Positions 45,065 through 53,774 are shown, counted from the first letter of the stretch. The stretch is 64,000 nt of DNA from Teredinibacter purpureus (GCF_014217335.1 NZ_CP060092.1:1071501-1135500), one strand, 5' to 3'. Notes: a model not told the origin generated them from the sequence alone. Numbers and translations are program-made.

Positions 45065-45502
45065 ATGGAAATAGAACTCGGAATATATGGGAAGATTATT
45101 TTTTGGTGTTTAGCGCTTTTAATATTCCTGTATGAGATTTATCAGGTTTTAAAAGGGAGAGCCTCCGATAGTTGGCGAGCACATACAGCAAAGGTCACAG
45201 ACGTTCGTATCGATACACGGATAGATGATGGAGTCGAGGAGAGTAAGCCTAGTATCAAATATCATTACTCATACATGGGCTCTTCTTATAGAGGTAGTAA
45301 GATTAAGTATGGTGGTCTTTGGTCTAGTAAGTATGGCAACGCAACTACAATGCTGTCGGGTATCGTCAAGGGAAGTGATGTAACCATCTACGTCAATCCC
45401 AAACGTCCCTATCAGTCCGTTTTGTATCGCGGGTATCAAGGTAGTGCTGTCTGGTTTATTTGCTTTATGGCTGTGTTTTTCTTCATCGCAGTCCAGAGCT
45501 AA
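45065..45502 (+). CDS. Cassette 37: DUF3592-type membrane protein (copy 2)
   Basis: Identical at the protein and DNA level to cassette 5 (29,580-30,017). Identity begins at the end of the upstream attC and stops at the downstream cleavage G, so this is a whole-cassette duplicate with different neighbours on both sides. Confidence 0.8.
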   Translation: MEIELGIYGKIIFWCLALLIFLYEIYQVLKGRASDSWRAHTAKVTDVRIDTRIDDGVEESKPSIKYHYSYMGSSYRGSKIKYGGLWSSKYGNATTMLSGIVKGSDVTIYVNPKRPYQSVLYRGYQGSAVWFICFMAVFFFIAVQS

Positions 45503-45608
45503 CAAGGCAGTCAAATTGACGGCTATTCCGTCGCTTGTTTTGGTGGCGGCCGCTACGCTGCCACAAAAACAATCAACTACATAGCCGCAATTTACTGCGG
45601 CGTTAGGT
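45497..45608 (+). repeat. attC 37 (identical to attC 5)
   Basis: 112 bp; R' GTTAGGT differs from attC 5 only after the G, as expected from the next cassette's first bases. Confidence 0.92.
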
Positions 45609-45618
45609 GCTCCATTAA

Positions 45619-46005
45619 ATGAAGTTTTTCGCGGCTTTTATATTTGGTGTTTTAATCATTGGCTGTAGCAATAATTCAGTTGTTACGCTTGGGGGTAATG
45701 GTCATCGGATAAAAATATTGGATGATCTATCGAAATCTGAGGGAGAAATGGTAGCTTCCTTCGTTACCTCTAAGATGGAGGTTTTACGTTCTGAATATAT
45801 ATCGGTCGATGCAAAGGTTACTGACTTATATAGCATATCCAAATGGCACACTCCAGGCATGCAATCAGATGAAGAGAAGAAGTGCAAATACTCAGCAAAC
45901 TTTTATTATGGTGGGTTTGGTAATGCTGTGTGTATCGGTGTGCATGAAGTCAATGATCAGGAAATAAAATTAAAGGTGCTTTGGAGTACTAGTTGGATAT
46001 CATAA
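45619..46005 (+). CDS. Cassette 38: unknown lipoprotein
   Basis: 128 aa. Lipobox LIIGC at Cys16. Mature part: GHRIKILDDLSKSEGEMVASF, a central DAKVTDLYSISKWH and FYYGGFGNAVCIGVHEV. Family not recognised. Confidence 0.65.
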   Translation: MKFFAAFIFGVLIIGCSNNSVVTLGGNGHRIKILDDLSKSEGEMVASFVTSKMEVLRSEYISVDAKVTDLYSISKWHTPGMQSDEEKKCKYSANFYYGGFGNAVCIGVHEVNDQEIKLKVLWSTSWIS

Positions 46006-46009
46006 AATC

Positions 46010-46120
46010 ACCTAACAATACGTGCCAGTCGGACAGTTTGTTCCGTGGCTTTTTTTTGCGCTGGCCGCTACGCTAGCACAAAAATACACTACACAAACTG
46101 CCGCTGCACTCTGCGTTATG
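46010..46120 (+). repeat. attC 38
   Basis: 111 bp; R'' ACCTAAC, R' GTTATGT. Confidence 0.9.
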
Positions 46121-46131
46121 TGTAGCTAATA

Positions 46132-46437
46132 ATGAAGAAAGTTTTTATCTATAAGTTTCGCGGTACTTATTCTGGGGGGTCAGACTATGACTACCATGCA
46201 CCAGTCGCAGGGCATACGCATAGCTGTTTGATCTTTATTGCTCAAGAATCCGCTGAAATTGATACATTATCAGCAAGAAATGAAATCGGCCGTTTTGGAT
46301 TTGTAGATTTGGAAAGTGTTGATGGGAAGCGAATGAGCGTAGAATCACTTAATACTCAAATGTATCAAGGGTTTTCGGGTTTTTACGAAGAAGCGCTTCG
46401 CGAAGGTAGCTCTCTTGTATATTACCCCAACACATAA
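46132..46437 (+). CDS. Cassette 39: unknown soluble protein
   Basis: 101 aa. KKVFIYKFRGTYSGGSDYDYHAP and HSCLIFIAQESAEIDTL suggest an alpha/beta domain; no signal. Stop is the attC TAA. Family not recognised. Confidence 0.62.
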   Translation: MKKVFIYKFRGTYSGGSDYDYHAPVAGHTHSCLIFIAQESAEIDTLSARNEIGRFGFVDLESVDGKRMSVESLNTQMYQGFSGFYEEALREGSSLVYYPNT

Positions 46438-46545
46438 CAAAGCTGTCATAAGGACATTTTTTGCTTCGCTTCGTTTTGGGGTGGCTTCGCCACTATACCC
46501 CAAAACTCCACTACACAAAAAATGCCTCATACAGCGGCGTTAGGT
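46432..46545 (+). repeat. attC 39 (subfamily B)
   Basis: 114 bp; R'' ACATAAC, R' GTTAGGT. Confidence 0.92.
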
Positions 46546-46549
46546 ATCT

Positions 46550-47047
46550 ATGATAAATATCCTTGAACTTCAACCAGACGATAATGAACACTATAGAAGA
46601 CTGTGGCTGTCTGGAATTACAGAACATCCAGAGTTTTTCCGCATCGCCCTTGAAGATGATCCAGATCCTATAATTCCTACAAAATTTAATTCATTTAGTT
46701 TTACATTAGGAGCTTTCTTTGAAAATAACTTGGTTGGAGTGGTAAGTTTTGAGCGTGACCCTCGCTATAAATTACTTCATAAAGCACTAATTTTTCGCAT
46801 GTTTGTTCATCCTACTGCTGCAGGTCAAGGTATTGGTAAAGCTCTACTTCAAAGAGTTTTATCAATTGCAGCAAAATTGCCTGAGCTAAGGTATTTGTAT
46901 TTAACTGTACTTGCTTCTAATGAGCGGGCAATAGGACTTTACTCATCTTTAAATTTTAAAGAGTTTGCTCGTGAAATTGGTGGCGTTAATATAAGTGGGC
47001 ACTTCATTGATGAATTACAAATGGCTCATCAGCTGGCCAATACCTAA
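46550..47047 (+). CDS. Cassette 40: GNAT-family N-acetyltransferase
   Basis: 165 aa, full-length GNAT fold. Motif A is FRMFVHPTAAGQGIGKALL, with the acetyl-CoA-binding GQGIGK loop; motif B is LTVLASNERAIGLYSSLNF. It transfers an acetyl group to an unknown amine substrate. GNATs are common integron cargo, including some aminoglycoside-modifying enzymes, but nothing here identifies a drug substrate. Stop is the attC TAA. Confidence 0.88.
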   Translation: MINILELQPDDNEHYRRLWLSGITEHPEFFRIALEDDPDPIIPTKFNSFSFTLGAFFENNLVGVVSFERDPRYKLLHKALIFRMFVHPTAAGQGIGKALLQRVLSIAAKLPELRYLYLTVLASNERAIGLYSSLNFKEFAREIGGVNISGHFIDELQMAHQLANT

Positions 47048-47182
47048 CAAGTCGTTGCAGCACCGCTCCGGCACTTCGTGCCTGCGCTGGACAGTTTTTA
47101 AGTCGCGGTTTTGTGGTTTTGCTGCGCAAAAGTGTTCCACAAAACCACAACTTAAAAACTGCCGCTGAACTCGGCGTTAGCT
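47042..47182 (+). repeat. attC 40 (longest, 141 bp)
   Basis: 141 bp; R'' ACCTAAC, R' GTTAGCT. TTTTTAAGTCGCGGTTTTGTGG arm pairs across the loop. Confidence 0.9.
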
Positions 47183-47213
47183 GAAAAATAATTATTAACC
47201 ATAGGAGTAAAAA

Positions 47214-47744
47214 ATGAAGAAAATATTTTTATTAGTAATAATGGTGTCTCTGGCTGCCTGTTCGACGATGCAGCCACCAAGATATTCGATATCTGTTGAT
47301 AATGTTCAAGCTTTAAAGGAATACGAGAATGTAAGTCTTATGGTTTCGGATTTTACGCAAAGTACGCCCTTTAATTCATCTTGCCGATTGATGGGGCCAA
47401 TAGAGCCTGCAGATGGCCTTACATTTCCAGAATTTATTGGTAAGGCATTCAACGACGAATTGAAGATGGCAGGTATTTACTCTGAAACAGGAACAAAAAT
47501 TTCAGGCGATATCACTAAAGTAGATTTTTCATCTACTAGTGGTCTTACAAATGGTTTTTGGGATATCTCGATTGTTTTAAAGTCTTCTAATGGTAATTCC
47601 ATTGCGGCTAGTAATAAATACACATTTAAAAGCGGATTTGATGCTATAACTGCATGCAATGCTACGGCAGATGCTCTATCTCCAGCTGTCCATGATCTTA
47701 TTCAAAGTGCAGTAACAAATCCAGAGTTCAAAAAATTACTGTAA
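47214..47744 (+). CDS. Cassette 41: unknown lipoprotein
   Basis: 176 aa. Lipobox SLAAC at Cys16. AGGAG upstream. Mature protein: VSLMVSDFTQSTPF, FIGKAFNDELKMAGIY, VDFSSTSGLTNGFWDISIVL, DALSPAVHDLIQS. The layout resembles outer-membrane assembly-type small lipoproteins of the YajG or LptE sort only in outline. Confidence 0.65.
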   Translation: MKKIFLLVIMVSLAACSTMQPPRYSISVDNVQALKEYENVSLMVSDFTQSTPFNSSCRLMGPIEPADGLTFPEFIGKAFNDELKMAGIYSETGTKISGDITKVDFSSTSGLTNGFWDISIVLKSSNGNSIAASNKYTFKSGFDAITACNATADALSPAVHDLIQSAVTNPEFKKLL

Positions 47745-47746
47745 TC

Positions 47747-47860
47747 AGCTAACAAGTGTATGCACACGACAAAAACTGCGTCGCTCCGCTTGTGTATGGG
47801 CTCCGCCCACTTTACACAAACTACACGCCACAGTTTTTGCGTGTGATACAGGCGTTATGG
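47747..47860 (+). repeat. attC 41 (subfamily H)
   Basis: 114 bp; R'' AGCTAAC, R' GTTATGG. Confidence 0.9.
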
Positions 47861-48205
47861 CGGGTTTAAATAATTTGTATATCGTTCCAGAATACTGTCC
47901 AATTTGAGAACTCGCAGTTTAGTAAGTGCAAACGTCGAGAAAGAACAAATAGTTTCACTCGGCACAAGAATGTAGTGAAGTGGTTACAATAAAAGCAATG
48001 GAATATGGTGAGTGTAAAACTGTTTGTTCCTTGGTTCACCGTTTAAGATTCCACTGCGAAATAAAATAGATAGTTCGCATCTTCAAGGCTCCATCAAGAA
48101 GGTGCGAATTGTTAGAATAGTGGGTTAAACTGGTTGAGTTTTTAATAGGCTAAAGTTCCGCGTTCGCTCCACAAAGAGCGCTGTAGAAAGTAAGTGCCAC
48201 CCAGC
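47861..48205 (+). other. Cassette 42: no convincing gene
   Basis: 345 bp. Short frames only (16 codons from the ATG at 47857; about 30 codons from a GTG near 47,980). A small hairpin GCGTTCGCTC/GAGCGCTG lies near 48,165-48,183. I see no protein gene. Confidence 0.5.
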
Positions 48206-48324
48206 CCATAACAAAACGCTGCACTCGGACGCATATTGCTACGCTCGTTTTTATGTATGTCGCTGTGCTCCATTTTACATAAAAACGCTCTCCGCAATAT
48301 GCGCCGGTGAGCTCGGCGTTACAT
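48206..48324 (+). repeat. attC 42 (subfamily D)
   Basis: 119 bp; R'' CCATAAC, R' GTTACAT. Nearly identical to attC 24 and 26. Confidence 0.92.
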
Positions 48325-48345
48325 GCCTACCAGGAATAGAGATCA

Positions 48346-49011
48346 GTGCCAACCTTAGAAAATGGGTACGAAATAATTGATGAGTTTTTATCTCACGATC
48401 AACTCGTCTCCTTAAATAGGGAACTCTCATCTATAAACTTTCCCTCTAAGGCCGGAGGCATTAGAAATGCTGAAAAGAAATTCTCTGTAATCCGTAGTCT
48501 TGCGAACTCAGAACAATTACATAGCCAAGCAAAAATATACCTGTCAGGCGATGTGAATTTAGTTCGAGCCATACTTTTTAACAAAACGAGTGAGAGTAAC
48601 TGGCTGGTAACGTGGCACCAAGATAGAACCATCGCGGTATCGGAAAGATTTGAAAAAAATAAGTGGGGGCCTTGGAGTATTAAAGATGGCGTTCAAAGTG
48701 TTCAGCCACCCGTGGAGGTTCTCAATCAAATGGTAACTTTTCGGATCCACCTTGATGACGCTAGTCAAGAAAATGGCTGCTTAAAAATTATACCCAAAAG
48801 CCATGAGCAAGGTATTCTTGATCATGGGTCAATTCAAGAATATATACAAACGCGTAGTCCAGTGATTTGTGAAGCTTCTGCTGGTTCGGCTTTGGTTATG
48901 CGGCCTCATTTACTCCACTCATCTAGTAAGGCCTCGGTTCCGTCTCAGCGTCGGGTTTTACATTTGGAGTACAGTAGCTTTAAATTACCATCTGGCGTTG
49001 CATGGGCATAA
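48346..49011 (+). CDS. Cassette 43: phytanoyl-CoA dioxygenase (PhyH)-like oxygenase
   Basis: 221 aa, GTG start. The iron-binding HxD is in TWHQDRTIAV; FRIHLDDASQENGCLKIIPKSH matches the PhyH core and RPHLLHSSSKA supplies the distal His; RRVLHLEY supplies the 2-oxoglutarate-binding Arg. All facial-triad residues are present, so an Fe(II)/2-oxoglutarate-dependent hydroxylase is likely; substrate unknown. It is one of the few clear enzymes in the array. Confidence 0.82.
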   Translation: MPTLENGYEIIDEFLSHDQLVSLNRELSSINFPSKAGGIRNAEKKFSVIRSLANSEQLHSQAKIYLSGDVNLVRAILFNKTSESNWLVTWHQDRTIAVSERFEKNKWGPWSIKDGVQSVQPPVEVLNQMVTFRIHLDDASQENGCLKIIPKSHEQGILDHGSIQEYIQTRSPVICEASAGSALVMRPHLLHSSSKASVPSQRRVLHLEYSSFKLPSGVAWA

Positions 49012-49014
49012 AGC

Positions 49015-49107
49015 ATGTAACAAAACAATCAACCGGACTCCGCTAAGCGTGGTTCGCTTTGCTCACAATACCACGCTTAGCTACGCTCGGTTATTGTGGC
49101 GTTATGT
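49015..49107 (+). repeat. attC 43 (subfamily C)
   Basis: 93 bp; R'' ATGTAAC, R' GTTATGT. Confidence 0.92.
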
Positions 49108-49150
49108 GTAACAAGCAACAAGCAATAATCATCTGAGAGATGCCTAAGAT

Positions 49151-49450
49151 ATGAAACTTAAATATTTGATGTTAATAATAGTGTCAGCAGTATTAATTTC
49201 ATGCACGTCAAGCTCAGGTGTAATTCCTGATGGAAAAGATTCATATCGTATAGTGCATTCAGGTGACACGGGTTTTACAAATTCCAATACATTACAAAAA
49301 AATGCTTACAAAGAGGCGGCAGAATTTTGTGCCGGTAAAGGAAAGGTAGTCGAAACTGTAAATATGGAGGCCAAGCAAGCACGTCCATTAGGTGGCTGGC
49401 CAGAAGCATCTTTACTTTTTAAGTGTGTAACAAGATCAAGTGGCACATAA
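49151..49450 (+). CDS. Cassette 44: unknown small lipoprotein
   Basis: 99 aa. Lipobox VLISC at Cys18. The mature part (KNAYKEAAEFCAGKGKVVETV ... ASLLFKCVTR) is a common small-lipoprotein pattern with a two-Cys alpha/beta unit, role unknown. Stop is the attC TAA. Confidence 0.68.
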   Translation: MKLKYLMLIIVSAVLISCTSSSGVIPDGKDSYRIVHSGDTGFTNSNTLQKNAYKEAAEFCAGKGKVVETVNMEAKQARPLGGWPEASLLFKCVTRSSGT

Positions 49451-49573
49451 CAAGGCGCATCAAGCACGCCACTTCGTGGCTGGACCTCCACTGCGTCGCT
49501 TGTTTTGTGGCTTAACGCTTACGCTACCACAAAACAATCAACTACGTTCCGGCCCTTGTGCGCGGCGTTAGAA
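49445..49573 (+). repeat. attC 44
   Basis: 129 bp; R'' ACATAAC, R' GTTAGAA. Confidence 0.91.
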
Positions 49574-49589
49574 AACGGAAAAGTCTAAT

Positions 49590-49853
49590 ATGAGCAAGCA
49601 GAAGGTTACTTGTGAAAAATGCTCTAGGAAAACTCCCAGAAATATGTACAACAAATGCATATATTGTGGCGAAGCCTATAAAGAAGAATATCATTTCTCT
49701 CAAAGTGAAAAAGACGAAAAATTGGTTGAGCTTGAGGAGGCGAATGCCGCACAAGAAAGGCAGTTAGATGATTACCGAAAAAAGGAGAAGGAGAAAGAAG
49801 TGGCTCGCAGAAAAATTGCAAATACTACTCACCACAATGGTGGACTGTTTTAG
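49590..49853 (+). CDS. Cassette 45: zinc-ribbon plus coiled-coil protein
   Basis: 87 aa. CEKCSRKTPRNMYNKCIYCG gives a compact CxxC-CxxC zinc ribbon at residues 8-27, then a long charged coiled coil (KLVELEEANAAQERQLDDYRKKEKEKE). Function unknown. Confidence 0.65.
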   Translation: MSKQKVTCEKCSRKTPRNMYNKCIYCGEAYKEEYHFSQSEKDEKLVELEEANAAQERQLDDYRKKEKEKEVARRKIANTTHHNGGLF

Positions 49854-49877
49854 TGTGATGTATAAATAAGGGAAAAA

Positions 49878-49982
49878 TTCTAACAAGGCCAGTCAATCTG
49901 ACCTCCGTAAACTGTCTTCTTTTTTGCAAAAAGACGCAAAAAAGCAGCCAATTCACTCCGGCAGTTGCTGGCGGCGTTAGGC
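49878..49982 (+). repeat. attC 45 (subfamily A)
   Basis: 105 bp; R'' TTCTAAC, R' GTTAGGC. Confidence 0.92.
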
Positions 49983-49999
49983 AACCAAGTGGAATCAGA

Positions 50000-50446
50000 A
50001 TGAATATTGGTGGAAAGTACTTTCCTTTAATGCAAACCGCAGTGATTTCACTCGCTTTTTTTCTTTCGGCTATTTTAGTGATATTGCCGGTAACTTTATT
50101 TTTAAAGGGTGTTCCCTTATCGAGCTGGTTGTTGCCTTTGGCAAAGCTGGCTTCCGTTGGCGGAATATTGAGTAGCGTAGCTATATTTATGGCATGGATG
50201 TTCTGTGAGCTCTATTCAACCAACTTAAAGCGATTTATGTCCGCTGTGATATATGCAATAGTTTGCCCTGTGGTTTTTATACTTATCCTCGGTGTTGTTT
50301 TGCTGTTGTGGCAAGGCACATTTTTAAACGGAATATCAGAGCAGAAGGGGAAAGAAAATTTACTCATTATATTTTCTGCGTTCTCACTCATTTGCTTTGG
50401 TATATATTGGTCGGGAAGCAAAAATTGCCTAACAAAGCTGTCATAG
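50000..50446 (+). CDS. Cassette 46: unknown four-segment membrane protein
   Basis: 148 aa; segments at about 12-35, 42-66, 80-104 and 122-138. The end (CLTKLS) is read from attC 46. Function unknown. Confidence 0.63.
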   Translation: MNIGGKYFPLMQTAVISLAFFLSAILVILPVTLFLKGVPLSSWLLPLAKLASVGGILSSVAIFMAWMFCELYSTNLKRFMSAVIYAIVCPVVFILILGVVLLLWQGTFLNGISEQKGKENLLIIFSAFSLICFGIYWSGSKNCLTKLS

Positions 50447-50540
50447 GGACATTTTTTGCTTCGCTCCGTTTTGGGGTGGCTTCGCCACTTTACTCCAAAA
50501 CTCCACTACACAAAAAATGCCCCATACAGCGGCGTTAGAA
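50427..50540 (+). repeat. attC 46 (subfamily B)
   Basis: 114 bp; R'' GCCTAAC, R' GTTAGAA. Confidence 0.92.
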
Positions 50541-50560
50541 ATCAATATGGAAAGTTCTGT

Positions 50561-50833
50561 ATGTCAAAAAATATAATATTCCTACTCGTTGCAGCTCTAG
50601 TGGTGTCAGCTGTATCAGCCATTATTTTGGGGCAGAATATATCAGGTGCTGCGGGCATTGGCTTTGTAGTTGGAATGGCCGCTGGAACCGTTGGAATCGC
50701 AGTTTTACTTGCATTTATTCCGGCTGGCATTTATTGGATGTTTAAACGTAAACGTATGCCTGGTCTAAATATTTACGTATGGGTACTTTGGGGCCTTATT
50801 GCGGTTTTAAGTCTCGTCGGTAATTTAATGTGA
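50561..50833 (+). CDS. Cassette 47: unknown membrane protein
   Basis: 90 aa from the ATG at 50561; frame upstream is attC 46. Three membrane segments (about 5-24, 31-52, 67-88) with a KRKRMPG cytosolic loop. Function unknown. Confidence 0.62.
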   Translation: MSKNIIFLLVAALVVSAVSAIILGQNISGAAGIGFVVGMAAGTVGIAVLLAFIPAGIYWMFKRKRMPGLNIYVWVLWGLIAVLSLVGNLM

Positions 50834-50846
50834 AATGTGCAGCTAT

Positions 50847-50960
50847 TTCTAACAAGTCTGTCATAGGGACATTTACTGCTTCTTTCCGTTTTGGGGTGGC
50901 TTCGCCACTGTACCCCAAAACTCCATTACGTAGTAAATGCCCCATACAGAAGCGTTAGCA
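50847..50960 (+). repeat. attC 47 (subfamily B)
   Basis: 114 bp; R'' TTCTAAC, R' GTTAGCA. The core G is preceded by AGC rather than GGC. Confidence 0.9.
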
Positions 50961-50984
50961 CTCAATTATCCGAGAGGATTCTAA

Positions 50985-51356
50985 TTGGATTCGTATATTA
51001 AGAATTATTGCGGTTCTTGGAGAAGCAAATCCGGAAATCGTATTGAAATTACACTGAAAGAAGCTGAATTCGTCAGCGTGAATTTCTATCGGGCAGGTGA
51101 AAATACCGCTATGCTACGTCCGTGGTTACATGAAAAACCTGCAACAGGTATGCTTGGCACCCTTGATCCAGAAGGTGGCACATTAGACATTGCGCTTTCC
51201 GAGAATGAAAACAGTTTTTGTCTGAATTTATATTTTGATTTAATTGATGGGTCGTATCGTAGAGTTCAACCATCAATCATTAGAGATGAAGCAGAACAAT
51301 ATCTAGAACAATATTATTTCTTAATAGAACCATTAGAGCCCTATGAAAAGTGCTAA
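50985..51356 (+). CDS. Cassette 48: unknown soluble beta-rich protein
   Basis: 123 aa, TTG start with GAGAGG 8 nt upstream. GSWRSKSGNRIEITLKEAEFVSVNF and GTLDIALSENENSFCLNLYFDL suggest a small lipocalin-like barrel without a signal. Stop is the attC TAA. Confidence 0.6.
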   Translation: MDSYIKNYCGSWRSKSGNRIEITLKEAEFVSVNFYRAGENTAMLRPWLHEKPATGMLGTLDPEGGTLDIALSENENSFCLNLYFDLIDGSYRRVQPSIIRDEAEQYLEQYYFLIEPLEPYEKC

Positions 51357-51461
51357 CAAAGCCATCCAATCGACGGCTTTTCCGTCGCTTGTCTTGTGGC
51401 TTAACGCTACGCTACCACAAAACAATCAACTCCAAAGCCGCGATTGATGGCGGCGTTAAGT
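51351..51461 (+). repeat. attC 48
   Basis: 111 bp; R'' TGCTAAC, R' GTTAAGT. Confidence 0.91.
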
Positions 51462-51467
51462 GAATCC

Positions 51468-51863
51468 ATGAATCGAGAACACGCAACATACAAAGAGAAG
51501 ATTTCATATGCTTTTAGTATTTTCGGGGGCGTATCAATAGCTGTGATTGCCATTTTGCTTTTTATCCCGAATATGCACTTTTCAATTGTGTTATTACCGT
51601 TAGCGCTTATTTTTACTTCAATTAGACTTTATGCATACGAAAATGGTTTTAAAATGGCGGTATATTTCTCGTTGTTTGCAAGTTCACTTTGGGCGGGTGC
51701 ATGTTTCTTAATATTTATTCCATTGGGATTTATTACATCGAAAAATTCTGTATATCCTGTGGCATGCTTTATTAGTGTGGGCATCGGCTGCGTTTTATTG
51801 GCCTCGTCATTTTTTCTTGGTAAAAAATTAAAATCACCCAGGTTATCAACTGAAGTGCAATGA
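51468..51863 (+). CDS. Cassette 49: unknown membrane protein, tail replaced by IS30 insertion
   Basis: 131 aa from the ATG at 51468; four membrane segments. The last codons (GAA GTG CAA TGA) come from the left end of the IS30-family element. Removing the IS and one ACT target repeat restores a frame ending LSTLRIRLT with its stop in attC 49, so the native protein differs only in its last few residues. Confidence 0.65.
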   Translation: MNREHATYKEKISYAFSIFGGVSIAVIAILLFIPNMHFSIVLLPLALIFTSIRLYAYENGFKMAVYFSLFASSLWAGACFLIFIPLGFITSKNSVYPVACFISVGIGCVLLASSFFLGKKLKSPRLSTEVQ

Positions 51864-52901
51864 AAGTGATTAACGAACATAGACTGCCTCCGGTGTTTCC
51901 ATATTTAAACATTTTCTAGGTCGTCGGTTAAGTTTCATTGCAATTTTATCGCAATCCTTTTGAGTTATGCTCTTCATTGATTCTCCTTTAGGTAAATATT
52001 GTCGTATGAGACCGTTGGTATTTTCGTTTAACCCTCTTTCCCATGAGTGGTAGGGGTTGGCAAAGTAAAATGTTGAGTTAGTGACGTCTTCAATTTTTTT
52101 GTATTGATGAAACTCGGTACCGTTATCAGCGGTAATTGTTTTTACCTGATTAACCTGTTTTTTGATTAGCTGAATAACTTTTCGATTTAACTCGTCAGTC
52201 GTACGGTTCCTAATTTTGCCAATGATCGTGTATTTACTTTTTCGATCAACTAACGTGACAATTGAATGTTGATCGCGTGAACCATGAACGGTATCAATTT
52301 CGAAATGACCGATTCGGCTCTTATTTTCTGCCCCTAGAGGTCGCTCAGAGATATGGGCCTTATTGGCTAAAACGCCTCTAGAGTCAGGGCTTCTATATCT
52401 TTTTCGGCGTTTCTTGCTTGATTGACGTAAGTGCTTATAGAGATCCCCTGAATAAAACATGTTGTACCAAATATAGCGATAAATGGTCGAATGGCTGATC
52501 GATAATATATTGCACTTCTTAAGCCACAAGGAAACTTGTTCTGGGCTCCAATCGAGGCGTATTAAGGCGATGACCATCTGAAGCTCGGTATCATTGAATT
52601 GCCATTTACGACGAGACTCCCTCCGTATTCGAGAGGTACGTTTTACTGCTCGCGCTGCGCAGTATTTACCGTCTGGGCGACGATTTCGTTTTAACTCTCT
52701 GGAGATCGTGCAAGGATCGCGGCCTAAGGCCCGTGCAATATAGGCTTGAGATTTACGTTGCTTTAAATAGGCCGCTATAGTATATCTTTCATCAGTGGTG
52801 AGCTGGTGGTACATCATGAGGTCCCTCTTCTTGCCGGTCGAGAAAAACCATGAGTATCCCAGTTCACCCTATATAAAGGAAGATGCAGGCGCGTTGCACT
52901 T
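51852..52901 (-). mobile_element. IS30-family insertion sequence
   Basis: 1050 bp. Ends share AAGTGCAA as inverted termini (left 51853-51860, right complement 52894-52901). ACT flanks both sides (51849-51851 and 52902-52904), a 3-bp target duplication within the IS30-family range. One transposase ORF, minus strand. It lies 18 bp before the R'' box of attC 49. Confidence 0.85.
51870..52817 (-). CDS. IS30-family transposase
   Basis: 315 aa, intact. N-terminal helix-turn-helix (LTTDERYTIAAYLKQRKSQ, ALGRDPCTISRELKRN) and DDE domain with Asp in FEIDTVHG, Asp in TADNGTEF, and Glu in LNENTNGLIRQYLPKG, the family's last-motif form. Confidence 0.95.
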   Translation of the reverse strand: MMYHQLTTDERYTIAAYLKQRKSQAYIARALGRDPCTISRELKRNRRPDGKYCAARAVKRTSRIRRESRRKWQFNDTELQMVIALIRLDWSPEQVSLWLKKCNILSISHSTIYRYIWYNMFYSGDLYKHLRQSSKKRRKRYRSPDSRGVLANKAHISERPLGAENKSRIGHFEIDTVHGSRDQHSIVTLVDRKSKYTIIGKIRNRTTDELNRKVIQLIKKQVNQVKTITADNGTEFHQYKKIEDVTNSTFYFANPYHSWERGLNENTNGLIRQYLPKGESMKSITQKDCDKIAMKLNRRPRKCLNMETPEAVYVR

Positions 52902-52919
52902 ACTTTGCGAATTCGGCTC

Positions 52920-52978
52920 ACTTAACAAATTAAGTCAGCAGGACGCCGCAAGCGGCGCCGCTGCTTAAGGCGTTATGA
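52920..52978 (+). repeat. attC 49 (59-bp subfamily G)
   Basis: 59 bp; R'' ACTTAAC, R' GTTATGA. Belongs to cassette 49, now separated from most of its ORF by the IS30 element. Confidence 0.9.
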
Positions 52979-53304
52979 ATATGAATAAAAATCGAGTAAC
53001 TTGGGTAGAAATCCTTATTTTGTCAGCCATATGTTTAATATTGGCAAGATACATCTGGGCTAAAGAACTTCTGGAATTTGAGAGTGTTGTATTTACTAGC
53101 TTTGGAGTTAATTCGAATGTTAAGTATATATTTACGGTGCCAATTTTCCTCTTTGTTCTCTATTCATATTATAAACAAGATGCACAAAGGTTGGCTGGTA
53201 CTGGTAGGCCCGTTATTAGTAAGGGAGTTGTAATCTTCGCCGGTGTTTCACTAGCGTTTGTTGTTTCTTACTTTTATTTCTTTATCGGTGGGGATCATGC
53301 ATAA
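52975..53304 (+). CDS. Cassette 50: unknown membrane protein
   Basis: 109 aa. The ATG (52975) overlaps the R' box; a second ATG follows at 52981. Three membrane segments (about 10-28, 50-66, 84-104). Stop is the attC TAA. Function unknown. Confidence 0.62.
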   Translation: MNMNKNRVTWVEILILSAICLILARYIWAKELLEFESVVFTSFGVNSNVKYIFTVPIFLFVLYSYYKQDAQRLAGTGRPVISKGVVIFAGVSLAFVVSYFYFFIGGDHA

Positions 53305-53408
53305 CAAACGTATCATGGTTCAGCCGCAAGCGGCTTGGACTCACAAAAGCTATAGACCTGCACCACTTTGGCGGACAGTTATTTACTGTTTAGTTAAAGG
53401 GGTAAAAA

Positions 53409-53774
53409 ATGGGTTTAACAAAGAAGAAACATTACGAAAGCTACACGTTGGCTTTTAAAGTCAAGGCGGTGAGAGAGAGTAAGAAGCGTGGCGTTAGGGC
53501 GGTCGATGTTGCTAAGGCGCTTGGGATTCATCCCGTCATGCTTTACCGTTGGCGCCAAGAATATAAAGAAGGCCGTCTATCCGAGAATAAACACATGCAA
53601 ATTAAAGCCCCTCCACCCAAAAAGTCTAGAGAAGACAGTGACGCACTTAAGCGCGCAGAAACGCGAATAAAGGAATTGGAAAAACGACTAGCCTCCAAAG
53701 AGGAAGAGGTCGTTATTCTAAAAAAGGCAAAACGGTTCTTCTCGGATCAGCGCAGGAAAGATACGCGTTCATAG
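53409..53774 (+). CDS. IS3-family OrfA (element A, copy 1)
   Basis: 121 aa. Helix-turn-helix (AVDVAKALGIHPVMLYRWRQEY) and a leucine-zipper-like coiled coil (LKRAETRIKELEKRLASKEEEV). The heptamer A_AAA_AAG at codons LKKAK allows -1 frameshifting into OrfB, the IS911-type mechanism. Confidence 0.92.
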   Translation: MGLTKKKHYESYTLAFKVKAVRESKKRGVRAVDVAKALGIHPVMLYRWRQEYKEGRLSENKHMQIKAPPPKKSREDSDALKRAETRIKELEKRLASKEEEVVILKKAKRFFSDQRRKDTRS

